In this document: in pieces, positions 1 through 9,300 of the stretch
Layout of the letters: every line of letters begins with the position of its first letter
Numbering within the stretch: position 1 is the first letter of the stretch
Source: Cerrena zonata
Taxonomy: Eukaryota > Basidiomycota > Agaricomycetes > Polyporales > Cerrenaceae
Length of the DNA: 64,000 nucleotides
NCBI GenBank assembly: GCA_038087015.1
Contig: JASBNA010000075.1
Span: forward strand, 124,001-188,000
Reading direction: 5' to 3'
Notes under the pieces: generated by a model
Seen by the model: the letters and a program-made list of their open reading frames with translations, nothing else
Told to the model about the DNA's origin: nothing
The model's database searches: none
Translations under genes and position numbers: made by a program

Positions 1-1
1 A

Positions 2-636
2 AGATTAATTAATTCAAATGAAAAATTTAGAGCTTTTTCTGAAATCTTAAAAGAAGATCAAAGTTTATTACTTTTAGTTTTGATTAGATTATGTCCTTTA
101 CCTTACTCTTTATCGAACGGTGCTTTAGCTGCTGTTCCTAATTTACCAGCTTTAACTTATTTATTAGCTTCGGTTATCACTTCACCTAAATTACTTATTC
201 ATACTTTTGTTGGTCATAAAATGAAAGAATTAGGTGACGATAAAAATCTTCTTCTTCCAAGGTTTTTGATATCATCAGTATAGTAATTACCGGTTTGGCT
301 GCTTCCATTACCACTTACATTATCTATTCTCGTATGCAAAAAAAATTGAGAGATTATCATTCGGGTCTTGAAGTAAATGATTCGCTAATCTTTGGAAATT
401 TTGGTGATGATGTCGAATCTAATAATAACGTCGAATTGAATTCTGCTGATTTCGATGCTGACAATTTTATCATTGAAGATGAAGATGAAGCTGATGTTCA
501 ACCTCAATCGAAAAACCTTAATTCAAATAATGGTAATTCAAATTCTAATTATGACGAGCGTGAATGGGATTTAAATGATGATGACCTTGGTGCCGATGAT
601 TTTGATACTTCTAAACGTGGTTATAGAGATCATTAA
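2..636 (+). CDS. TVP38: Tvp38/TMEM64-family Golgi membrane protein, 3' part, with a frameshift
   Basis: Open from the left edge of the window, so the N-terminus is missing. The first part holds the family's hydrophobic core (PLPYSLSNGALAAVPNLPAL, then a segment ending FVGHKMKEL). The frame then stops at 281-283, but the next frame continues with a last membrane helix (VITGLAASITTYIIY) and an acidic, Asn-rich tail ending at 636. The frame change is explained by one missing A in the A5 run at 242-246. Tvp38 is a SNARE-associated (VTT/DedA-like) protein of late Golgi vesicles; that role comes from family knowledge. The single homopolymer loss and the well-preserved downstream frame argue for a sequence error rather than a true pseudogene. 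Confidence 0.8.
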
Positions 637-844
637 TTTTTGTATATTACAGTACATTTACTTTTAAATCTAATATATTCATTTGTAAATACATACAAAA
701 GAAGGAAAAAAAAATTACATAATATACAAGTGTAGTATCACCAAACCCAGGATATAAGAGAAACATACCAATACAACACAATGAATTTAAAATTAAAAAT
801 ACAATAAAAGAATAAAACGAAATATTCAATAAACTTCTCCTCTA

Positions 845-3424
845 TTAATCAACAAATAAAACCCTTGTTCTTCTCTTTTCAATCTTATCGACTGTACTCA
901 AACCACCTGATTTCAAATTTCCATCTAATCCATTATAACTACCTCTTCCGTGGATAATGTTCATAGCATCTTCTTCACAATAAATATGGTTGTTAATTAA
1001 ATAGTAATCATTCGAAATAGTATAATTACATTTTTCACAAGTTAAACAATTTAAATGCCATTTTTGTTCAAGTTCATTTTCAATACATTCACCTTCAATA
1101 CCGTTATGACATGAATCACACAATGTTCCATTAAGCTCATGATAATGCATATGACAATATGCGTTATCATCTAAGGCATAACATTGAACCGATTTATTGA
1201 ATTTTATTCCACAATTATCATAAGCACAAGTAAAGCATGAACGATGCCATTGGCCTGATAATTCACCAGTTTTAGAATAAATCGCTTTTTGAGAGCCTTT
1301 TGCCATTGGTGAAATAGCTTGATGGCAAATACGACAAGGACCTTCACCAGGTGGATACATGGTTCTTTTTGAATCTTGTTTCGGTGATTCAGAATTGGAT
1401 TTTGGAAATGGTTCAAAATCACTTGGTGGTGGAGCCACTGGTCTTGAAGACTGATTGGCACCAGCTAAAATAGCATCAATTGATTTAGTATTGAGTGGTT
1501 GAATATCTTCATCATATTGATCACTACCAGGAGATTCTGGCATATCGTGCATTTGGAAATTCATTCCTGAAAGTTCTTCTTGAATTTGATGATTTTTTGG
1601 ACTTAAAGGTTTAACAAAATCCAGCAGTTGTGGCATATCTGGAGTTTCATCTTGCTGTTCGTGATATTCTTGAGTTGGATAAGGTAATTGCAGTTCATTA
1701 GAATTTTGCAGTGATTCAGAGTGTTGTGGTGAAACTTGATCATTTTGATGATTATTTTTAAAAGCTTCAGGAGTTTCAATAGTGGTTACTGTTTCATCAA
1801 ACATGACTCCACGTTTTGGTGGTACTGAGTGGGGATCTATATTAGAAGGTAAAGGAGGATAATTATTTTCATCAATTTGTTTCAATTCTTGTAATTCATT
1901 ATCATCAAATGGTTTAATACGAGAATGACGTACAGATAAAGGTTTAACCGACTCAAATGAGGCATTAGAAGATAAATCATCAAGATCGCTTTCTTCTTGA
2001 TGTTCCTTTTTAGCTTTAGCTTCTGCGGTTTCAGCATCATCAATGGTGAACGTAGGTACTTTTGTTTCTTCTTCCATAGGAGTAGGAATAGAATGAATGG
2101 TATCATTTGGGGTTGGATAGTCATCCACGACTAATTTTGGAACTGATACATTAGTATTATGGAAAGACATTGAAGCCAGGGTGAAAGATCTCGAATCATC
2201 GATATTTGAAGTATCACTTTGAATTTCTTCACGACTAGTACCATTTGTTTTCAAATTCTCTAATTGTCTTTGAAGTTCTTGTTCAATTTCATCATCATCA
2301 TCATCATAAACCGAGCCTTTTGAGATGACTGAACTGACAGTAGAAATTTGAGAATTTCTAAAATTATTAGCGTTAGGAGAAGATTGACTACGCAAATAAT
2401 TTTGATAATCATCTTGTTGATTACCTGGAGAATTACCAAAGCGAGCCAAACCTAGTTGAGAAGGAGACATTGAAGGTAAAGGAGGATTTTTAGTGACTGG
2501 GGAGTTTTGTTTTGGTTGAGGTTGATAATTTTTATGAATTTCAATATCTTTTTTAAAGTCATCCAAAAGGGATGATAATCTTTGTTTTTGATTAGGATCT
2601 TCACCGATATTAGAAGGGGTATCAAGGGTATTTTGATCATTATCAATTGGATAAGGAGCATTCAATTCATTAGTTTTATTACTATTTTGAGGAGAATCAA
2701 ACGACTGATCAATTGAAGTTTCTCTGGTATCTTTAAAATCGTCCCCATCAGAAAATGGTTCTTCATCGCGGGTTATGTTAATTGAATCGGGGTCATTAGA
2801 ATGAGCACCTAAATTAAGCTGTAAATTCTTAACATTTCTTGAGGCTGAATGATTTGACTGTGGGCTAAAATTGAAGCTATCACGAGGTGGAGGTTTTCTG
2901 CCTTGTTTACTAGACGCGGATAATTCAGGAGAGTCTGGAGATGAAGGAGGAGATACTTCTTCTTTACCTGAGGATGAATGGTTTATGAATAGATCGGTAG
3001 ATCTGCTGGTATTTGGTTGAGAAGAAGATTCCGATAAAGAACGATTTGACGAATTGAAACCCGAATTATTTAAAATACGATGAGGAGTAGTGATTTCACT
3101 AAAGGATCTATTTTGGGAATTGGATTGATCATAATTCGGAATATATGGTTTCTTATTAAATTTGGAGTGATTACTGACGGTAGGAGAATTGACATTTGAA
3201 GGAGGACTCTTCATTATTTTGGGGAATTGGGCTCCATGATTAGATTTCGGGCTTCTTAATGAACGAGTATCATGATTACCACCAAGATTAACATCAAAGC
3301 CTGCTCTTTCATAAACACCACGATAACGGTGTTCGATTTTGAAAGGAGGGAAAGCAGAATCCATTACTTTAGGAGAAGGTTCGGATCTAATAAATTTTGG
3401 TAAGGACTGTAATTTTGAGTCCAT
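845..3424 (-). CDS. PXL1: Paxillin-like LIM protein Pxl1
   Basis: 859-residue protein with a long, Ser/Asn/Pro-rich, probably disordered N-terminal part (about residues 1-690) and two C-terminal LIM zinc-binding domains. LIM1 starts near residue 697 (CRICHQ, later WHRSCFTC and CHMHYHEL). LIM2 runs from about 769 (CDSCHN, WHLNCLTCEKC, IYCEED). This layout matches yeast Pxl1, which works with Rho-type GTPases and the contractile ring or bud-site cortex to keep polarity and cytokinesis in order. The start is the only ATG before the long open frame. It converges with TVP38, leaving about 200 bp between the stops. The LIM domains are clear; the orthology rests on architecture. Confidence 0.87.
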   Translation of the reverse strand: MDSKLQSLPKFIRSEPSPKVMDSAFPPFKIEHRYRGVYERAGFDVNLGGNHDTRSLRSPKSNHGAQFPKIMKSPPSNVNSPTVSNHSKFNKKPYIPNYDQSNSQNRSFSEITTPHRILNNSGFNSSNRSLSESSSQPNTSRSTDLFINHSSSGKEEVSPPSSPDSPELSASSKQGRKPPPRDSFNFSPQSNHSASRNVKNLQLNLGAHSNDPDSINITRDEEPFSDGDDFKDTRETSIDQSFDSPQNSNKTNELNAPYPIDNDQNTLDTPSNIGEDPNQKQRLSSLLDDFKKDIEIHKNYQPQPKQNSPVTKNPPLPSMSPSQLGLARFGNSPGNQQDDYQNYLRSQSSPNANNFRNSQISTVSSVISKGSVYDDDDDEIEQELQRQLENLKTNGTSREEIQSDTSNIDDSRSFTLASMSFHNTNVSVPKLVVDDYPTPNDTIHSIPTPMEEETKVPTFTIDDAETAEAKAKKEHQEESDLDDLSSNASFESVKPLSVRHSRIKPFDDNELQELKQIDENNYPPLPSNIDPHSVPPKRGVMFDETVTTIETPEAFKNNHQNDQVSPQHSESLQNSNELQLPYPTQEYHEQQDETPDMPQLLDFVKPLSPKNHQIQEELSGMNFQMHDMPESPGSDQYDEDIQPLNTKSIDAILAGANQSSRPVAPPPSDFEPFPKSNSESPKQDSKRTMYPPGEGPCRICHQAISPMAKGSQKAIYSKTGELSGQWHRSCFTCAYDNCGIKFNKSVQCYALDDNAYCHMHYHELNGTLCDSCHNGIEGECIENELEQKWHLNCLTCEKCNYTISNDYYLINNHIYCEEDAMNIIHGRGSYNGLDGNLKSGGLSTVDKIEKRRTRVLFVD

Positions 3425-3692
3425 ATTAAATGAAAGAAGCAGGGTCGGATTATAATATAAAGAAATGAATTACAAATTGGAAACGAGAGTAGAAGTTGGA
3501 TAGGGATGTCAGTTGTAGGACAACTCAATGTGACACTTAGGTATAACTATAACTTAATCGAATAGGGTGTAATCACTGAAGTTAAGGGAAAAAGAATACG
3601 AGGAAACATCAAAATCTTGATAGCAGATTTTTCACTTCAATTTTTTTTCTTTCACTCTCTTCTTCTTGACTTGTTTAGAATTCAAATTTTTC

Positions 3693-3724
3693 CTTGTCCA
3701 AATAAGAGCTTGTCCAAATAAGAG
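3693..3724. repeat. Two perfect copies of a 16-bp tandem repeat
   Basis: CTTGTCCAAATAAGAG occurs twice head to tail, followed by CTTG, about 270-300 bp upstream of the PXL1 start. It is too short for a minisatellite and could be a recent slippage product or a doubled factor-binding site. Confidence 0.85.
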
Positions 3725-4471
3725 CTTGACATAGAATTGGATACAAGAGTTATCCTTGAAACTGCAAAGTTATTGAAATGAAGAACAAAATTGTATGAAC
3801 ACTCAAAAAACCAAAAAAAAAAAATTATAAAATAAGGAATTAAAAACACGAGCTATTATCGTGTATTATTTGTTTATTTGTATTTGAGGAGGTGAGTCGT
3901 GTGGAAACACCCCATAGAATATAAGTATAATTAAGGTAGCTGGCGCATGAATAAAGCATTGGCTGCATTGAAAGAACCTGGCTCAGCATATACCCAGTTG
4001 TACAATGGTGTTTGAAGGCTGTTTTGGCAGCTTACAAAGGGGGACAAATTTTTCGCGATGAATTAGTACCGATCGGCCTTCTCAGCGTGTCTTTGTTACG
4101 CTACATCCAAGCACCAAGAGTGGTTCTAGTCTATTGGATGATTGAATCATTGGGTGATTGAATGATAGAATGTGTAATTGAACAATTGGTTAAACAATTA
4201 ACCCATTCTATCGTCAAAAGCATGTTTTGAGATTATCCTGTTAAAGTTTATCTAACTCGTCTCTTGATTTAGTGAAGTGTTGACTTGGCTACCAAGCAGT
4301 TTATTGTCAAGTTATCGATCCCCCCGTATTTTGAAGCCCGTAATAATAGTGTGTTTACATGAATTCATGATATCTTAGCAATGAGCATTATCTCAAATCG
4401 TCTATCTAGTCCTTTTACTAACCCATTATCAAGTACGTGCAATACAATAGCATGTTTTGAATTGATCTTTG

Positions 4472-4600
4472 ATACTCTTTTGTTAGTTTACTTTCTGGTA
4501 CTCTTTTGTTAGTTTGCTTTCTGATACTCTTTTGTTATTTTACTTTCTGATACTTCTTACTCTTATACTTCTTATTTCTGATACTTCTTACTCTTATACT
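4472..4600. repeat. T-rich tandem repeat, about 26-bp units
   Basis: Three near-identical 26-bp units of the form ATACTCTTTTGTTAGTTTAC + TTTCTG at 4472-4497, 4498-4523 and 4524-4549. Shorter degenerate copies (ATACTTCTTACTCTTATACT) follow to about 4600. It lies 156-284 bp upstream of the MTC2-like start, so it is in promoter or 5'-UTR territory. One strand is strongly pyrimidine-rich. Confidence 0.85.
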
Positions 4601-4755
4601 TATGATTGTAATTGCTGCAAAGAACTACTTCCGTACACCTGGTGTTTTGAAATAATCGGGTGCTGCACGACCTCATTCGAGAAAAGTATCAAAAAACTGC
4701 CTACCGATACCCTGATCACATACCCTGATCACATACTCTGATACACTAGGCAAAG

Positions 4756-5763
4756 ATGTCAGAGATATATACGTCTCTTTCGATATCCCTTATTGCCCGG
4801 CGCAACTTTGTTATCCATACGCGGGATTATGACCAGACGTTAGCCCATACAAACGAGGTGATTGGCCCACTATTCGAGCCGGATCAAACTGGGGTAATTG
4901 ACCTTTGGGCCCAGATACAAAATGAACCCAACCAGGAGGCGGCCATTCAGAATATAGCCCGGGAGATGCTTGTTAAAGAAGAAGATGGCACCTATCGACT
5001 CAAGACAATTCTAATATGGAAGAATTTGGAGTTTGTGCCGGCGGAGTTTCAACGGCATCGATTGAATAGGTTGCTCGACGAAATTAATGAATTCGATACC
5101 GTTGAGTCCCGCTTGAAGCGAAATGATTTCATCACTGTCTCGGGGTTGGGTCCTATCCACAAACCTTCCCTATTTTGCATAATACCAATAGTAAGTATTG
5201 GTGATACCAGGCGGAAATTCGATCAATATTTGAAACAGCATTTTTGGTTCTCCCAGTTGGACTTCCATCCTCCGCTAAGAACAGAACACGAGTCCTACGT
5301 AGAGACTATCTATAAACTACGTTCTATGATGAGACAGGTGTTTGCATCTCCTGATATACAGAGATACATCTATTCATTAGTTATATTCACCAGGACTCAT
5401 CGATTATGTCTGTTGGCCCCCATCGAGACCCGGGTGCCAACGGGCACAATAGACTCGATCGAGACCTTGGCCAAGTGTCTAGTGTTGTGGCAACAATACT
5501 TGAAAAAACTGGATCCTCCTAGATTATTTGTCACTCCAGAATTCTGTAAAGTTGCTTATAGAAAAATCGGCTACTGGTTGGTCGACTGGGAAACCAATAA
5601 GCTCTTTAATGATCCAGCTCCGGATGAAACCACCGAAGCTTTGAAAAAATTAGAAATCAACGTTTTAACTGGCGACTGGTATGCCAGTGAATATCCCTAT
5701 GTGAAAAAGTATCTTGAAAAATACCGGTCGCATCAAGACGAATCCAGCTCGGTCGGGTTCTGA
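4756..5763 (+). CDS. MTC2: Mtc2-like protein
   Basis: 335-residue soluble protein. No Walker or zinc motif is visible. It shares with Saccharomyces Mtc2 (maintenance of telomere capping 2) the order of three landmarks: a KHKFWF-like segment (here LKQHFWFSQLDF, near residue 167), a RRYILDIMVHLRTHRL-like helix (here RYIYSLVIFTRTHRL, near 205-220) and a FVSPSHVKEA-like helix (here FVTPEFCKVA). Mtc2 is linked genetically to telomere capping and its C-terminal half resembles the helical lid of MoxR-type AAA proteins, but its biochemistry is unclear. The alignment is from memory, so the orthology is an inference. Codon use is more GC-rich at third positions than in CHC1 next door, as expected for a lowly expressed gene. 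Confidence 0.62.
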   Translation: MSEIYTSLSISLIARRNFVIHTRDYDQTLAHTNEVIGPLFEPDQTGVIDLWAQIQNEPNQEAAIQNIAREMLVKEEDGTYRLKTILIWKNLEFVPAEFQRHRLNRLLDEINEFDTVESRLKRNDFITVSGLGPIHKPSLFCIIPIVSIGDTRRKFDQYLKQHFWFSQLDFHPPLRTEHESYVETIYKLRSMMRQVFASPDIQRYIYSLVIFTRTHRLCLLAPIETRVPTGTIDSIETLAKCLVLWQQYLKKLDPPRLFVTPEFCKVAYRKIGYWLVDWETNKLFNDPAPDETTEALKKLEINVLTGDWYASEYPYVKKYLEKYRSHQDESSSVGF

Positions 5764-6313
5764 ACTCACTTGTAGAAGACGTCCTAGACTCGGTTCGTCC
5801 TCCCATATAGCATAATAATTATAGACAATTGTCGGAACTATGGTTTTGCAACTATTTGTAGAAAAATGGTAACATGGTGTATTGATGAGGTGTACGGGTG
5901 TAGTGTTACGTAATCACCACCAATATACAGTACCAGCAATCAGTGACCCTTTGATTGGAAAGCCAGCGTGGACAACACAGTGATTTAAGTTTAGTGAGGA
6001 AAAAGTACTCAACACCCGCTGTTACCAAAAAGTTGAATAGATCTAACCTCTTTCTTCAACAATTGAAAAATCCACATTCAATCAATCAATCAATCAATTC
6101 CTTAGACATTAAATAATCATCCCCATAAACGTTATTCCACTATCCTCCACTCTTTAAGTTTCCAATTGTTTTTGTTTTGTAGTTTTTGTCTTTTGTTTCC
6201 CCTGATCTTTCCAGTTGAAAAAAAGAAAAATAAAATAAAATTACTACTACATTACCTTGAATAGGTTAACACTAGTTTGAAGAAAGTTTTACGATTGAAG
6301 AAAGTTTTAAAAT
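5764..6313. other. CHC1 upstream region
   Basis: 550 bp between two genes on the same strand. It contains a Rap1-type motif (separate entry), a short run of five CAAT units near 6078-6098, T-rich tracts near 6160-6200 and an exact duplication of a short phrase (GAAGAAAGTTTTA-like) just before the CHC1 ATG. No gene is seen. Confidence 0.6.
5889..5901 (+). promoter_or_regulatory. Rap1/telomere-like motif, CHC1 upstream
   Basis: GGTGTACGGGTGT is the exact reverse complement of ACACCCGTACACC, which satisfies the Saccharomyces Rap1 consensus ACACCCRYACAYM. It also closely resembles the GGTGTACGGATGT core of Candida telomere repeats. It lies about 410 bp before the CHC1 ATG. Binding is inferred from sequence only. 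Confidence 0.5.
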
Positions 6314-9300
6314 ATGAGTGATATTCCTATAAATTTCACCCAACTAGCCCAATTGACCGAATTGGGCATTCAACCCAATTCCTTGGATTTTAGATCAACA
6401 ACTTTAGAATCAGATCATTATGTTTGTATTAGAGAACTGGGAGCTTCCGGTAATACGGTTGCCATTGTCAACTTGAAGAATAATAATGAAGTTACCAGAA
6501 AGAATATGAGTGCTGATAGTGCCATTTTACATCCTTCTCAATTTGTAATTTCCTTGAGAGCTAATGGTACTACTTTACAAATTTTCAACTTGGCTACCAA
6601 ACAAAGATTAAAGTCTTTTACTTTAGATCAACCAGTTGTCTATTGGAAATGGTTAAATGAAGAAGTCTTGGGTTTGATCACCGCTAATGCTATTTATACT
6701 TGGTCCGTCTTTGATGGTAGTAATCAAGGTCCATCCAAGTTAACTGATACTCATGCTTCTTTAAATAATGCTCAAATTATAAATTTTGTTGCTGAACCTG
6801 ATTTAAATTGGTTTGCTGTTACTGGTATTGCTCAAGAAGATGGTCGTATTGCTGGTCATATTCAATTGTATTCTAAAAGTCGTAACGTTTCTCAAGCTAT
6901 TGAAGGTCATGTTTCTAAATTTGCTTCCATAAAATTAAATGGTGCTTTACATCCAACTAAAGTTTTCTGCGTTGGTAATAAAAACGCTCAAGGTCAAGGT
7001 AATTTACACATTATTGAAATTGATCATGTTGATGGTAATCCTCCTTTCCCTAAAAAATCAGTTGATATTTTCTTCCCTCCTGATGCTGCTAATGATTTCC
7101 CAATAAGTTTACAAGCCTCAGATAAATATGGTATCATCTATATCTTAACTAAATATGGGTTTATTCATTTATATGATATCGAAACTGGTTCTAATTTGTT
7201 TGTCAATAGAATCACTGCCGATCCAGTTTTCACCGCGGCTGCTTATAATGAAGGTACCGGTATTATCACTATTAATAAAGCTGGTCAAGTCTTGAGTGTA
7301 GAAATTGCTCAAGATAAAATTATCCCTTATGTTTTGGAAAAATTGGCTGACGTTCCTTTAGCTCTTTCTCTCTCTTCTCGTGGTGGGTTCCCGGGTGCTG
7401 AGAATTTGTTTAATCAACAATTCCAAAATTATTTGAATCAAGGTGATTATACTAATGCTGCTAAAGTTGCTGCCTCTTCTGAACAATTACGTACTCAAGA
7501 TACAATCAACAAATTAAAACATATCACCCCTCAACCAGGTCAAATTTCTCCAATCTTACAATATTTCTCAACTTTATTAGATAGAGGTACTTTGAACAAA
7601 TATGAGTCTATTGAATTGGCAAAACCAGTCTTACAACAAGATCGTAAACCTTTATTCGAAAAATGGTTGAAAGAAAACAAATTGACTTCTTCAGAAGAAT
7701 TGGGTGACATTGTTAAATCTTATAATGATCCTGCTTTGGCTTTAGCAGTTTATGTTAATGCTAATGTTAATATCAAAGTCGTTTCCTGTCTTGCTGAATT
7801 GGGTCAATTTGACAAAATCTTACCATATTGTCAAAAAGTTGGTTACCAACCTGATTACACCAACTTAATCCAAAACTTGGTTAGAGTCAATCCAGATAAA
7901 GCTAGTGAATTTGCCACCTCTTTATTAGCTAGTCCAGATGCTAATTTGAAAACTGAAAACATTGCTGATTTATTCTTTTCTCAAAATTATATTCAACAAG
8001 GTACTGCTTTCTTATTAGATGCTTTGAAAAATGATTCTCCTGCTGAAGGCCATTTACAAACTAAAGTTTTGGAAATCAACTTGTTACATGCTCCTCAAGT
8101 TGCAGATGCTATCTTAGGTAACAACATGTTTAGTCATTATGATAAACCAACTATTGGTAAATTATGTGAAAAATCTGGATTATTCCAAAGAGCATTGGAA
8201 CATTATGATGACTTGAAAGATATTAAAAGAGTCATTATTCACACCAATGTCTTACCAAATGATTGGTTGGTTGCCTATTTTGGTCAATTAAACGTTCAAC
8301 AATCTGTTGCTTGTTTGAAAGAGTTATTGAGCACAAATATGCAACAAAACTTACAAGTTGTCATTCAAGTTGCCACTAAATACTCAGATTTGATCGGTCC
8401 ATTAACCTTAATCAAAATATTTGAAGATTATAAATGTATTGAAGGTGAATACTACTATTTATCTTCAATTGTCAATTTAACCCAAGAACCAGATGTTGTT
8501 TTCAAATATATTCAATGTGCTGCTAAAATGAACCAAGCCAAAGAAATTGAACGTGTCGTTAGAGATAACAATGTTTATAATGGGGAAAAAGTTAAGAACT
8601 TCTTAAAAGAATTCAAACTTGAAGACCAATTGCCATTGATTATCGTCTGTGACAGATTTAACTTTGTTCATGACTTGATTTTATATTTGTACAAAAACCA
8701 ATACTTCAAGTTTATTGAAGTTTATGTTCAACAAGTTAACTCCGCTAATACTCCTCAAGTCGTTGCCGGTTTACTTGACGTTGATTGTGATGAGAGTATT
8801 ATCAAGAACTTATTATTATCTGTCTTGGGTAGAGTTCCAATTAAAGAATTGGTAGCTGAAGTTGAAAAGAGAAATAGATTGAAGATTTTATTACCATTTT
8901 TGGAAAAGACTTTAGAAGGTGGCTCAACTGATCAAGAAGTTTTCAATACTTTAGCTAAGATTTACATTGATTCTAATAATAGCCCTGAAAAATTCTTGCA
9001 AGAAAACAATAACTATGATACTTTATCTGTTGGTAAATACTGTGAAAAGAGAGATCCTTACTTGGCTTATATTGCTTACTCTAAGGGTGGTAATAATGAT
9101 GAATTAATCAATATTACTAATGAAAACAAAATGTATAAATACCAAGCTAGATATTTATTATCCAAATCCGATTTTGAATTATGGGGCAAAGTTTTGAACG
9201 AAGATAATATTCACAGAAGACAATTAGTTGATCAAGTTATCTCTACTGGTATTCCTGAATTGAGTGACCCTGAACCTATTTCAATCACTGTTAAAGCTTT

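Larger units (their letters stand above)
3425..4755. other. Gene-free stretch, upstream of PXL1 and the MTC2-like gene
   Basis: About 1.3 kb between two divergent genes with no convincing reading frame. It holds two tandem repeats, annotated separately, and many short AT-rich motifs. A TACTAAC sequence at 4416-4422 followed by a TAG near 4450 looks like the 3' end of an intron, but no strong donor is visible upstream, so I do not call a 5'-UTR intron. A 75-codon frame at 4514-4741 is a by-product of the repeat. Confidence 0.6.
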
